A stretch of 32,660 nucleotides of DNA from an uncultured bacterium (GCA_947177425.1 CAMWUN010000042.1:1-32660), one strand, 5' to 3'; counted from the first letter of the stretch, positions 23,955 to 31,568 are shown. Translations and numbers: made by a program. The notes: a model not told the origin generated them from the letters alone.

Positions 23955-24393
23955 CTATTTTTTACTCATTGGTTGACCATACCCATAATCAAATTGCGTT
24001 AAATTATATTTCTCAATATAATCCTTATGATCAAGGTTTGACTGCATGGGGCTGTCATACGCACGCCACTTTGTCCGGGGTACTGTGTAACAACTGCCAT
24101 CTTTACGCTGTTCTGTTGCTGATTTTACACAGAGTCTGCCTTTCCAGCAATTTCTCCCACACGCTCCAGTCCGATAATCCGTCCTGCCTTGCCATGGAAA
24201 AAAGTTTCCCGGAGGAAACGGGAATACAATGTATTTTTTGCTGATGATACGTAAACGGTAGATAGGTTCTACCACCCTCACGGATTAGGTTTGGAGAACC
24301 TTGTGTGACAGATGGCGTGTTTTCGGGGTTTTCTGTTATCATATTTTCTAAAATCATTGATTTTCTCTGGGTTTTCAGAATTTTTGTAACCAA
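23955..24393 (-). pseudogene. Unrecognised, probably frameshifted gene remnant
   Basis: Two overlapping minus-strand frames are open (24103-24393 and 23955-24281), neither with a good ribosome site. Segments such as LIREGGRTYLPFTYHQQK in one frame and TKWRAYDSPMQSNLDHKD in the other look protein-like and could be parts of one gene broken by a frameshift. I do not recognise the family. The stretch lies exactly where the conserved block gives way to mobile-element debris, so it may be a remnant of an inserted element. Confidence 0.3.
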
Positions 24394-24500
24394 TTTGTAG
24401 CCAAGGACATTTATGAATTCCGCTCAAATCGCACGCATTTTAAGTAAAGTTTGCATTACAAGGAAACAGACCATATCTTTTCTCCCATATTTTTGTTGGA

Positions 24501-24610
24501 TACATCTATTATTTTACAACCCGATGGTACCTGTTTACGCAAATAGATGTATATTTTCCCCAAATATACATATGCTATAATGACCGCATTTATACAAAAC
24601 GCCATTATAG
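24501..24610. repeat. Inverted repeats in the gap before the hsdR remnant
   Basis: The gap 24394-24604 has no gene. It holds TACATCTATT/AATAGATGTA (24501-24510 with 24542-24551) and CTATAATG/CATTATAG (24575-24582 with 24603-24610). TGCTATAAT at 24573-24581 resembles an extended -10 box on the plus strand. Function unknown. Confidence 0.4.
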
Positions 24611-24916
24611 TTGGGCTTTAAAGGTAGTTCCTCTATGTTTGAATCCGTTTCGTAAAACATGCAGCACTCCGTCCATATCACAGGCATTGTTAAAAGCAAC
24701 ACAGAATTTGCGCACAGGGTCTATGTCATTTTGCCGTTCAAACGTCGCCCACTCCCTCGGCTGAGTACGCTGAATAAAAGAAATCAGTTTATCCGGATAT
24801 AAACCCAGTTTCGGATTATATGTTCCATTTCCCTTTGTATATCCGCCTTCGGCTGATATGAGAAAAGCCTCAATATCTGATTCAAACTGCTTTTCTGTGG
24901 TAACTGTTATGCTCAT
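24605..24916 (-). pseudogene. hsdR: Truncated type I restriction endonuclease subunit R (HsdR N-terminus)
   Basis: The 103 codons match only the N-terminus of HsdR: TTEKQFESDIEAFLISAEGG, LYPDKLISFIQRTQP, FVAFNNACDMDGVLHVLRNG, then FKHRGTTF before an early stop. Full HsdR proteins have about 1000 residues with nuclease and helicase domains, all missing here. A good GGAGGAAA site precedes the ATG at 24916, so a short peptide may still be made. No hsdM or hsdS is nearby. It is a non-functional remnant of a type I system. Confidence 0.75.
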
Positions 24917-24964
24917 GAGTTTCCTCCACAAATTAATTAAAAAAATTGCTACATGTAGCGACTT

Positions 24965-25519
24965 TTACTCTTTTCGTTGCTCTAATTGTATCTTTGCTCT
25001 TTGAATTGCCAAACGCAGCTTTTCTTCCAGTTCTTCCTTTGGCGGCATAGCTGTCAAGTATTGAGCTACTCTAATGTCTCCCTTATCCAATTCAAGCAAT
25101 TCAATTACTTCATCTGACTTCTCTGTACATAATATTAATGCAATTGGTGCTTCTTCGTTTTCCATCCGCTCATATTTATTAAGCCATCGCAGATAAAGTT
25201 CTACCTGTGCTTTATACTCTGGTTCAAATTCTCCAATTTTTAATTCCACAACAACAAGTCTTTTTAATTTTCTGTGAAAGAACAGCAAGTCTATCTTGTA
25301 ATCTTTTCCATCTAATTGTATCATGCGGAAAACAGAACTCTTTTCATAAGAACGTCCATATTGAAACTCTAAATCTTTACTCATATTTTTCACAATTGAT
25401 TTTCCATATTCTGCCTTCTGTCCATTCAAAATATTATCCTTACCGTATACTGTCACTTCAACCTGTGCACCCAAAGATATATTGTAGTCCGGCAGTGGAA
25501 AGTACTTCGCCTTTTTCAA
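24965..25519 (-). CDS. Chimeric PDDEXK-nuclease-domain ORF (DUF1016/YhcG remnant)
   Basis: This 184-residue frame appears assembled from three sources. Residues about 5-27 (YFPLPDYNI ... VEVTVYGK) resemble the C-terminal part of AlbA/AAA-4-type proteins. About 31-70 (AEYGKSIVKNMSKDLEFQYG) match the N-terminal DUF1016 region of YhcG nucleases. About 71-184 (KDYKIDLLFFHRKLKRLVVV, ELKIGEFEPEYKAQ) are the C-terminal PDDEXK nuclease domain with its D...ExK core. The intervening DUF1016 region is lost without breaking the frame. The only in-frame start is a TTG lacking a proper ribosome site, so expression is doubtful. It overlaps the relaxase remnant upstream by 4 bp. Confidence 0.65.
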   Translation of the reverse strand: MKKAKYFPLPDYNISLGAQVEVTVYGKDNILNGQKAEYGKSIVKNMSKDLEFQYGRSYEKSSVFRMIQLDGKDYKIDLLFFHRKLKRLVVVELKIGEFEPEYKAQVELYLRWLNKYERMENEEAPIALILCTEKSDEVIELLELDKGDIRVAQYLTAMPPKEELEEKLRLAIQRAKIQLEQRKE

Positions 25520-25776
25520 CTCCCATCTGCTGAATGGCTTTGGAAATACTGTTCCTTGTTTTCATGCCCTTTTTTATATCCGTCTACGACAGGAACATAG
25601 TCTATATGCAGATGTGGTGTTGCCTCGTCCATATGCAGGACACAGTTGAATAAATATAAATTAGGGTTTCGCTCCTGAAAAGTTCTTGCATACTTGTTCA
25701 ATAAATCAACTGCCTCTTTTGCCGCTTCTGTCAGATTCCCATTTTCGTCCACAACAGGCGTATCATACTTTGTAAG
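25516..25776 (-). pseudogene. Mob_Pre-type relaxase fragment
   Basis: The open frame contains a central piece of a plasmid recombination/mobilisation relaxase: EAVDLLNKYARTFQERNPNL, then LYLFNCVLHMDEATPHLHID with the HxDExxPHLH metal-binding histidine signature. After GYKK a one-base shift at a GGG run moves the family sequence (about MKTRNSISKAIQQMG) into another frame, and the 5' part ends near 25776 at a junction with an opposite-strand fragment. Both ends are missing, so it is inactive. It marks a former mobilisable element. Confidence 0.7.
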
Positions 25777-25854
25777 CCGAGGGCAGTCAGCACCGAGCAG
25801 AGGAAACGGGCAAGGCAGATGATGATTGCAAAGAATAAAGCAAAGGACGATTAA
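25777..25854 (+). pseudogene. C-terminal gene remnant (KPRAVS...RARQMMI type)
   Basis: Twenty-five codons ending in TAA read PRAVSTEQRKRARQMMI then AKNKAKDD. A close relative is found on the minus strand at 28488-28613. Both appear to be the C-terminal tail of the same unidentified mobile-element protein. The fragment begins abruptly at the relaxase junction. Confidence 0.5.
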
Positions 25855-25940
25855 GCAAAAATTAATGGAATTGTGTATGCGTTTGTGGTAAGATAATGAC
25901 ATTGAACAATTTGACAAATTGGAATTAATGGAGGTAACTT

Positions 25941-26498
25941 ATGAATATTTATGAAAAATGTCCAGAATTTGAAAGTGAAAAATTTTTAATCAGACTATTT
26001 CAAAACGAAGATTGCGATGATTTATTAAAAGTATATAGTGATAAAAAGGCATTACCTTTCTTTAATAGTGATAATTGTGATGGAGATAATTTTTATTACG
26101 CAACAGAAGAAAGAATGGCAGAGGCTATTGATTTTTGGCATATGTCATATGAAAATGGTTGGTTTGTCAGGCTTTCTATTGTTGATAAGACAGTATCAAG
26201 TATAATCGGAACAATAGAATTATGCTTGAGAGTGTCAGAAGATAAATTTAATAATATGGGAATTTTAAGGGTAGACGTGAGAAGTGATTATGAACAAGAA
26301 GATATATTGTGTGACATTTTTTCACTTATTACGCCAAAACTTGAGGAAATGTTGGGGTGTAAAGGTGTGCTTACCAAGGCTCCGATATATGCAGTAGAAA
26401 GAATTAAAGCAATTCAGAAAGTAGGATTCACTAAATCTGAACATTTGTTGATTGGAAAAACTGGATATGCCTATGATGGATATTGGACAATCGGATAA
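25941..26498 (+). CDS. GNAT-family N-acetyltransferase
   Basis: A 185-residue protein of the acetyltransferase_3/RimJ-like GNAT type. It opens with FESEKFLIRLFQNEDCDDLL, typical of the family's first strand and helix, then has the central GWFVRLSIVDK and SIIGTIELCLR strands and the C-terminal RIKAIQKVGFTKSEHLLIG segment. GGAGGTAAC provides a strong ribosome site. The gene is AT-rich compared with the left half of the window and is flanked by mobile debris, so it was probably acquired. Substrate unknown; relatives acetylate antibiotics, ribosomal proteins or small molecules. Confidence 0.85.
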   Translation: MNIYEKCPEFESEKFLIRLFQNEDCDDLLKVYSDKKALPFFNSDNCDGDNFYYATEERMAEAIDFWHMSYENGWFVRLSIVDKTVSSIIGTIELCLRVSEDKFNNMGILRVDVRSDYEQEDILCDIFSLITPKLEEMLGCKGVLTKAPIYAVERIKAIQKVGFTKSEHLLIGKTGYAYDGYWTIG

Positions 26499-26507
26499 TA
26501 GGGACAG

Positions 26508-26621
26508 TTCCGGGTTTATCGGGAAGCTACGCACAAAGAAAAATTGACATTTATAGAGGAGCATATTAATGGACAAGCAAAGCCAATTAGCACTGAAAAC
26601 GGAAAAGGGAATATAGTATAA
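26508..26621 (+). pseudogene. Short C-terminal gene remnant
   Basis: Thirty-eight codons without a start read FRVYREATHKEKLTFIEEHI then NGQAKPISTENGKGNIV before TAA. The segment looks like the tail of a relaxase-type or other mobile-element protein, but I cannot name the family. The rest of the gap 26622-26792 shows nothing recognisable. Confidence 0.35.
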
Positions 26622-26792
26622 TATGAGTTAAGAGTTACAGTATAAAGGACTGGTCAAAATATAAACAAGTCCTCTCTTTATTTGTAAAACTGCCCTCACT
26701 TGCATCATATATGAACGAAGTTTTACAATGATAAATCGTTAGGAATTGTTTAGAAATAACTTGTTAATTCTGACAGTTTAGCACTAAACGAC

Positions 26793-26837
26793 ATGGATAC
26801 AAAATAGTCTACAACTTGCAGACTATTTTGTATCCAT
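26793..26837. repeat. Perfect 18-bp inverted repeat at a gene-remnant end
   Basis: ATGGATACAAAATAGTCT (26793-26810) is the exact reverse complement of 26820-26837, with a 9-base loop. It covers the stop codon of the minus-strand DUF1016 remnant. There is no T-run after the stem, so it is not a standard terminator. Confidence 0.75.
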
Positions 26838-27300
26838 CATTTTTGCGGCTTCAGACTCCAATGTTTCTATTGTAGGAAGACTGCGCTGATATTCTTTGCT
26901 GAGCGCATTGCTTAATTCATACCCTGCAATACCAATCGGCTGTGAAACTTCTTCAAAAGAATATTCCGCCACAACATTATCCTTATCCTTGCAAATAAGC
27001 AAACCTATCGCCGGATTATCGCCATTTCCTATAGCCGCATCCCTTTGAGGTCTGCCACCGCATAAGGCGGGGAAACCAGCACAGTCCGTCCATAATGATT
27101 TCCTTAAATGAATTGAGCAGCTCCCCAAGTGCGGTAAACAGCCCCCGAAAGCTGTTTCCTGCCTCCATATCCGCCCCACGTTCCACATGGTTCGCAAATT
27201 CTGCTTATAGACCTGCTTCATAAATATCCTGCATGAGATTCGTTGTCCCATAAAGAAGTGTGATGTTATCCCTACTGTAATCCTGCAAGCGGTACTTCCT
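26823..27300 (-). pseudogene. DUF1016/YhcG nuclease C-terminus joined to unidentified fragments
   Basis: The last 66 codons or so (GNGDNPAIGLLICKDKDNVV ... QPIGIAGYEL ... QRSLPTIETLE) match the C-terminal end of DUF1016 PDDEXK nucleases. Upstream, protein-like segments run in changing frames: LRKYRLQDYSRDNITLLYG and later MEAGNSFRGLFTALGELL. These belong to an unidentified protein and are interrupted by stops. The whole is therefore at least two broken genes joined. It is a second copy of a DUF1016-type gene in this window, distinct from the chimera at 24965-25519. Confidence 0.55.
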
Positions 27301-27509
27301 CAGATTGTGTTTTGCAACTCCTGCAAGTTTTGCCTTGCTACTAATGGCGCTTTTCTTGTTGCTGATGTGGTTGCTGAAAGAGATTTCTCGGCTTTACGAT
27401 TTTTCTCACTCTGTTTTTTCTTCTCGTTGGCTACTCGCTGTTTCGCCTGTTCCAATGCCTGCAATGCTTTTTCTAAGTTTTTGCTGATTTCAACTTTGCT
27501 TTCAACCAT
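27300..27509 (-). pseudogene. Truncated DUF3847-like mobile-element protein
   Basis: A 69-codon frame. Residues 1-40 (KVEISKNLEKALQALEQAKQ, then RVANEKKKQSEKNRKAE) form a charged coiled coil like the start of small mobilisation-associated proteins of the DUF3847 type found beside relaxases. The expected conserved C-terminal half is replaced by an unrelated Ser/Thr-rich end (SLSATTSATRKAPLVARQNL). It is probably a truncation with a junction near residue 41. The family call is tentative. Confidence 0.4.
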
Positions 27510-27726
27510 TTTTGATACCTTTTCCTTTCTATGATGCGTTAATAGTTTTTGAAAATAAAAAGGTAGCTGATTTTTTGTTAAAATAAATCGCTGCCAAAAG
27601 TAAAATGTATTTATTTTTTATACCCACTTTTGCCTTGATACTGAAAACAGAGCGTAGAAAAAGCACTTAGATTGATTTTCTAAGTGCCTAATATATCTCA
27701 TAATGATCAAAAGTCTATTTTATATA

Positions 27727-28413
27727 TCATTTTTTGTTAGCCAATCGTTCCTCTTTTAACCAGTTAATATCATCTTTCGTTGGATTTTCATAGACTGCTG
27801 CAATCTTCAAACAGGCTGGTGTATTTCCGCAACAATATCCGAAACTGATTCTTAACGTCCACTCGCCTTCTGTAACAGAAATTTGTTCTTGTATGGAAGT
27901 ATCCTCAGTAATTTCATCTCCCACTTTTTCAAAACAGTATACGGTTTCTTCGTCTGGCGAAATTACTTCAACTATAACCTGTTCACCCATTGGGAAGATA
28001 TTTTCTTTTGGTTTCATAAGCAAATCAGAAAAACTTACTTCTAAGTTGACAGTATTTTCTTCATGCACATAAAAAGACCAATTCCCCTGTGTAACAAATG
28101 GCGCATAATTTTTTTTAAATGCCGTATCTAAACGAAAGATATAACCCTGTTCAATATCCGCAATAAGTTCTTCCTTTGTAAGATAATATTCATATCCATC
28201 ATAGTTACTATCAAAATCATCAGCAATGTTATCACTTTTTAACGGAATGATTACATTAGCGGCTTCTGACATATCAGTTTCAACGGTATTTATATTTTCA
28301 GCATTGTCAACACTGTTGGAATCCTCCTGTTTTGCAGACCTACCGCACCCGCTTAGTGATAATAAAATAGATATTGATATAAATGCAATTCCTATCCTTG
28401 TTTTTTTTGACAT
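27727..28413 (-). CDS. Secreted lipoprotein of unknown function
   Basis: A 228-residue predicted lipoprotein. The start MSKKTRIGIAFISISILLSL is a signal peptide with lipobox LSGC (lipidated Cys about residue 23), followed by an acidic Ser/Asn linker (about 25-65) and a beta-rich domain (about 75-215) with GYEYYLTKEELIADIEQGYI and a CCGNTPAC cysteine cluster near the C-terminus. GGAGGTATAG lies right before the ATG at 28413; the frame is open 54 bases further but lacks a site. I do not recognise the domain. It is an intact gene among debris, so possibly recent cargo. The 190-bp gap on its right holds only a gene remnant. Confidence 0.75.
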   Translation of the reverse strand: MSKKTRIGIAFISISILLSLSGCGRSAKQEDSNSVDNAENINTVETDMSEAANVIIPLKSDNIADDFDSNYDGYEYYLTKEELIADIEQGYIFRLDTAFKKNYAPFVTQGNWSFYVHEENTVNLEVSFSDLLMKPKENIFPMGEQVIVEVISPDEETVYCFEKVGDEITEDTSIQEQISVTEGEWTLRISFGYCCGNTPACLKIAAVYENPTKDDINWLKEERLANKK

Positions 28414-28487
28414 AACTATACCTCCTGCGGAATTACCTAATTGTTTTATTTTACCGCAAATGAACACTTAATTCTATTAAGATTACC

Positions 28488-28613
28488 TTAAACTTCTTTT
28501 GCCTTATTCCGTTCAATCATCATCTGCCTTGCTCGTTCCCTCTGTTCTTCACTAACCGCCCTCGGTTTACGGTAGTTGACATATTGGATACACAAGTCGA
28601 AAATGCGGATGAA
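28488..28613 (-). pseudogene. C-terminal gene remnant (KPRAVS...RARQMMI type), second copy
   Basis: The minus strand reads FDLCIQYVNYRKPRAVSEEQ then RERARQMMIERNKAKEV and a TAA stop at 28488-28490. It is closely similar to the plus-strand piece at 25777-25854. No start is present. Same unidentified family. Confidence 0.5.
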
Positions 28614-28710
28614 CCCAATATTAAAATTATATCTCAGGTATACATGCCCATTAAAACAAAAAAATTTTTTTAGAAATTCACATTTTATAAATAGTGCCTT
28701 GTATAATCGT

Positions 28711-28749
28711 AAAAATTTAGACCGGAAACCTGTCTTTAGATTCCCGGCC
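28711..28749 (-). terminator. Minus-strand terminator-like hairpin
   Basis: On the minus strand GGCCGGGAA (28741-28749) pairs with TTTCCGGTC (28720-28728) including two G.T pairs, followed by TAAATTTTT (28711-28719). It suits an intrinsic terminator downstream of the fragments at 28756-28966 and the MFS gene. Confidence 0.6.
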
Positions 28750-28822
28750 TACAGTCTTGTCTATGCACTTCTATCAGCTTTCAGTTGTTTTACTTCTTCA
28801 AGAGAAAGTCCTGACTGGTCTC

Positions 28823-28966
28823 CTAAAATGCGGGGAGCAGGAACCGGCGGCGCTGCGCCTCGGTGTAGAGCGCAAGGGCGGCTTTCATCTCCAGCATGGT
28901 TTCTTTTCTGCATACCCACTGCTCCGGTGTCTGGTAGTAGCAGGAGCGCCCTTCGGTGACTTGTGT
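28823..28966 (-). pseudogene. Fragment of a small sigma-70-like/transposon-associated protein
   Basis: The minus strand reads YYQTPEQWVCRKETMLEMKA then ALALYTEAQRRRFLLPAF and a stop. The TEAQRRRFLL piece resembles the start of region 4 in sigma-like proteins of Firmicute mobile elements. Beyond the stop a further segment reads GDQSGLSLEEVKQLKADRSA. Neither has a start codon. It lies 16 bp past the MFS gene stop. Confidence 0.4.
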
Positions 28967-28981
28967 TACAAATTTAATATT

Positions 28982-30226
28982 CTATAAATGACGATAAGTT
29001 TTTTTGCCAATAAATCCTATGACCAATATTGCGATTGAGGTTAAAAACATTATAACGGGAAGATGATTTATAAACTTTTCATACAGATAGCCATAGAGCA
29101 AAATACCTATGGGTAGGGCAGCGCTTACTATTGCAGAATAAAAAGACATGATACGTCCTAACATATCATCGGGTATATTCCGCTGAATGGCTGACATAAT
29201 ATAAACTCCTGCTATGCTTGCGCTTATAAAAATAGCAATGCTAATAATTACAAATATGATATAGGTCAAGTTTGCAGAAAGATTGAACAATAGGCTGATG
29301 CCCAAAATTGCTATTGATATTCCCATAATCCAAAACAAACGATAAATTTTTTCTGTTTTGAATTTATTAGCAATAATTCCGGCAATTATCCCGCCTACAA
29401 GTCCGGCGGCTCCCATAAAAGCCTGTGACAGACCATTTAATACAGAACTTAAATCAAGTACAACTCGAATTATGAATGGTGCACCTGTTGTAATCAGGGG
29501 CTGTATCAATAAAACAAAAGCAGCATTCAGAAGAATTGCCTTGAATACATATACCTGTTTTGATGTTAGGAAATGAAAACTCTCGCCCAAGTCATTTCTT
29601 ATTGCGTGTAATGGATTGCTAATTGGGGGTAACGTAATCTGTGGTATTTTTATAAATGCTTCAAGGATAGCGGCAGAGAAAAAACAAATGGCACATCCCA
29701 AAAAGATAATTGGTACATCTTGTAAATATACTTTTCCGATTGCACTATAAAGCAGTCCTGCCAATAATGGCCCTATTAGATTCGCAAGCATATTTATCTG
29801 GCTGACAATGGCGTTGGACTGAATAAGGCTTTCTTTTTCTTGAATGAGTGGTATGCTGGATTGCACGACAGGAGTTTCAAAAGAAGATACAATCGACAAT
29901 CCTGCCATGATAACAGTTATTAAAACAAGTACATTGGAAAACGATAATGAAAGCACTAATAGAACAGCCATAATACCATACAGACTATCTAAAGCAATCA
30001 TAAGATTTCTTTTATCATTTCGGTCAGCAATAATACCGCCGATAGGAGATAAAAAAATAGGTGGTAGATAGCTTATCGCTGTAATCGTTCCGAACAAAGC
30101 AGCAGAACGGGTCAAATCAAGTATCAACAAAGATACGGTAAATTTGAGTAAGACAGTTCCAAACATAGATGAAGCCTGTCCTACTATCAAAAATATAAAA
30201 TTTCGGTTCAATGTTTTTGCTTTCAT
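28982..30226 (-). CDS. MFS transporter (MFS_3/macrolide-efflux-like)
   Basis: A 414-residue protein with about 12 predicted membrane helices. The first half has FLIVGQASSMFGTVLLKFTV and the MFS loop 2-3 signature in GGIIADRNDKRNLMIAL. The second half has AFMGAAGLVGGIIAGIIANK and DDMLGRIMSFYSAIVSAALP, characteristic of the MFS_3/Mef-type drug exporter group. It probably exports a small hydrophobic compound such as a macrolide, tetracycline or lincosamide, but sequence alone does not fix the drug. GAGGTAGG precedes the ATG. It lies downstream of the uracil-DNA-glycosylase-like gene with a hairpin in between. Confidence 0.88.
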   Translation of the reverse strand: MKAKTLNRNFIFLIVGQASSMFGTVLLKFTVSLLILDLTRSAALFGTITAISYLPPIFLSPIGGIIADRNDKRNLMIALDSLYGIMAVLLVLSLSFSNVLVLITVIMAGLSIVSSFETPVVQSSIPLIQEKESLIQSNAIVSQINMLANLIGPLLAGLLYSAIGKVYLQDVPIIFLGCAICFFSAAILEAFIKIPQITLPPISNPLHAIRNDLGESFHFLTSKQVYVFKAILLNAAFVLLIQPLITTGAPFIIRVVLDLSSVLNGLSQAFMGAAGLVGGIIAGIIANKFKTEKIYRLFWIMGISIAILGISLLFNLSANLTYIIFVIISIAIFISASIAGVYIMSAIQRNIPDDMLGRIMSFYSAIVSAALPIGILLYGYLYEKFINHLPVIMFLTSIAILVIGFIGKKTYRHL

Positions 30227-30264
30227 ATCCTACCTCTTAAAGTTTTTCCTTCAATTATAATAAT

Positions 30265-30293
30265 GAAAGCCTGACAGTGGTTGTCAGGCTTTC
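30265..30293 (-). terminator. Terminator/attenuator between UDG-like and MFS genes
   Basis: A perfect 12-bp stem (GAAAGCCTGACA / TGTCAGGCTTTC) with a 5-base loop. On the minus strand it is followed by ATTATTATAATT. It lies 19 bp after the UDG-like stop and 39 bp before the MFS start, so it can reduce read-through into the exporter gene. Confidence 0.75.
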
Positions 30294-30311
30294 AAAATCG
30301 TTATAGAGGTT

Positions 30312-30905
30312 TTACTTGATTATTTCCAACATAGTAGCAATATCCTCGGTTGCCATTGCTACTTTAGACTTTTCGATTAAGATATTCCCTCCTGTCATTA
30401 TGTATGACGGCATTACCCGAATACCCTTATAATATATTTCGCTATTCCGCAATTTATAGGTGGAAACAGCGGGAACAGCGTTTTTCTTTGTTGACTTTTT
30501 CGTAATCATGTTAAAGGCCTTCTTTGCAACATCTCCCATAAGCATAATAACCTTTGTGTTGGGGAATAAAGAAAGCTCTGCTTCTAAATAAGGCAAGCTA
30601 CTTTCAATACTGCTTTTGTCAATGGCATATTCTGTCTTTGGGGTTTTTACTGCATTTGTGATATAGATACCCATTTGTAATATGTCTTGTATGGAAGTAA
30701 CTGCTGTTCCCGCTCCTTGCAAAAGGGGGATAGTTGTTTTCAGATAATCAGCGTCGGGAAGTCCATAGAAATCCTGTAAAGGGTCAGAGGGAACAACTTC
30801 ATTTATCATAATTGCCTTAATCGTAGGTGGGGAAATATCAATATCGCTTAGATAAATGCCGTTTGCTATACCCACTTTCTTTTCAAGTTCTTTTTTAATG
30901 TTCAT
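30312..30905 (-). CDS. Uracil-DNA-glycosylase-superfamily-like protein
   Basis: A 197-residue protein with the outline of the UDG fold: MINEVVPSDPLQDFYG near residue 33 in the place of the catalytic loop, TVIMLMGDVAKKAF-like strand-helix (about 118-130, here TKVIMLMGDVAKKAF), and GIRVMPSYIMTGG (about 160-172) near the position of the HPS leucine loop. The usual catalytic and HPSP residues are not conserved in standard form, so glycosylase activity is doubtful. AGGAGAATAAAG gives the start. Such genes recur beside MFS exporters on mobile elements. It starts within the stop of a possible 17-codon leader. Confidence 0.6.
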   Translation of the reverse strand: MNIKKELEKKVGIANGIYLSDIDISPPTIKAIMINEVVPSDPLQDFYGLPDADYLKTTIPLLQGAGTAVTSIQDILQMGIYITNAVKTPKTEYAIDKSSIESSLPYLEAELSLFPNTKVIMLMGDVAKKAFNMITKKSTKKNAVPAVSTYKLRNSEIYYKGIRVMPSYIMTGGNILIEKSKVAMATEDIATMLEIIK

Positions 30906-30955
30906 ATCTTTATTCTCCTGTAATACAAAATTTTAAACAGTCTGCTTTCCTGCAA
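30902..30955 (-). CDS. Possible 17-codon leader ORF coupled to the UDG-like gene
   Basis: A TTG at 30953-30955 stands 7 bases after a full GGAGGTGA ribosome site (30960-30967). It opens a 17-codon frame (LQESRLFKILYYRRIKI) whose TGA overlaps the ATG of the UDG-like gene (30902-30905). The strong site, which has no other gene at proper spacing, suggests translation. It may be a coupling or attenuation leader, or simply an accidental site. Confidence 0.4.
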   Translation of the reverse strand: MQESRLFKILYYRRIKI

Positions 30956-30980
30956 CTCATCACCTCCATAGCTTGATTAT

Positions 30981-31012
30981 ATTATAATAACCTTGACAAT
31001 GCTATGTCGAGG
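30981..31012. promoter_or_regulatory. Overlapping divergent promoters with palindromic operator
   Basis: Minus strand: TCGACA (31005-31010), 18 bp, TATAAT (30981-30986), serving the leader and UDG-like gene. Plus strand: TTGACA (30993-30998), with an A/T-rich -10-like ATTATA 17 bp further, serving the XRE gene. CCTTGACA (30991-30998) and TGTCGAGG (31005-31012) form a 7-of-8 inverted repeat over both -35 boxes, a likely site for the XRE repressor. Confidence 0.6.
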
Positions 31013-31105
31013 TTTATTATATGTTCTATTTGGGCTAATCCATAGAACTGTATAGACATATCCAAGAAGAAAGATGAACAGTAAAATGTAATAGGGTGAA
31101 TAATT

Positions 31106-31351
31106 ATGGCAAAAAGACAAGTACCAAAATATGACCTTAAGGCTTTTGGGGTAGCGATAAAGGTAGCTCGGACAGGGCGCAAGGAAAGGTGAAAGAAAGT
31201 AAGCAACGAAATGTTTATCTCGCCGCGCTACCTTGCGAACATTGAGAACAAGGGGCAGCACCCAAGCCTGCAAATCTTCTTTGAGCTTATGCTTCGCTAC
31301 AATATATCAGTAAACCAGTTTCTTTTAGACAAGACAGCAGGAAAATACACC
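31106..31351 (+). pseudogene. XRE-family regulator interrupted by an in-frame stop and truncated
   Basis: An ATG at 31106 opens MAKRQVPKYDLKAFGVAIKV and continues to TGRKER, then TGA at 31190-31192. The same frame continues KKVSNEMFISPRYLANIENK then QHPSLQIFFELMLRYNISVN, the standard Cro/C1-type helix-turn-helix of mobile-element regulators. The homology stops near 31350, where opposite-strand TnpV sequence begins. The nonsense codon before the DNA-binding helices and the lost C-terminus make it inactive unless translation restarts at the ATG at 31211. It is divergent from the UDG-like/MFS genes and shares a palindromic operator with them. Confidence 0.7.
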
Positions 31352-31547
31352 CAGCCTCGTCAACCTCCAACAAATGGGGATAGAGTTTTTCCGTCAGGCG
31401 CAGGCTGGTATACAGCTCTTTCCGGTGTTCTTTCAGATAACGGAGCCTCATGCGCCCATACCTGCCGATTGGCGTGTCCGGCTGCTCCTTTAAGGCCAGA
31501 TTCGGGAGATAGTAATCTCCAATTTTTGTATAAGTCAGTCCATTCAT
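31352..31547 (-). pseudogene. TnpV-family transposon protein, truncated
   Basis: The minus strand reads MNGLTYTKIGDYYLPNLALK, PDTPIGRYGRMRLRYLKEHR and KLYPHLLEVDEA, matching the N-terminal half of TnpV proteins (about 120 residues). AAGGAGG lies 7 bases before the ATG. After residue about 66 the frame runs into the complement of the XRE remnant and stops at 31287, so the C-terminal half is missing. The junction places two mobile-element genes tail to tail. Confidence 0.6.
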
Positions 31548-31568
31548 GCATATGCCTCCTTACATGAA

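Noticed and set aside
24605..25519. A functional type I restriction system or new defence island
   Set aside because: HsdR is cut after about 100 codons, the nuclease ORF is a chimera without a proper start, and hsdM and hsdS are absent.
28576..28959. Plus-strand frame of 127 codons in the gap left of the MFS gene
   Set aside because: No ribosome site; the minus strand here carries protein-like fragments and a terminator, so the plus frame looks like a shadow.
30977..31273. Minus-strand hydrophobic frame of 98 codons
   Set aside because: It is antisense to the XRE remnant and the divergent promoter region, with no ribosome site; its hydrophobicity follows from AT-rich sequence.
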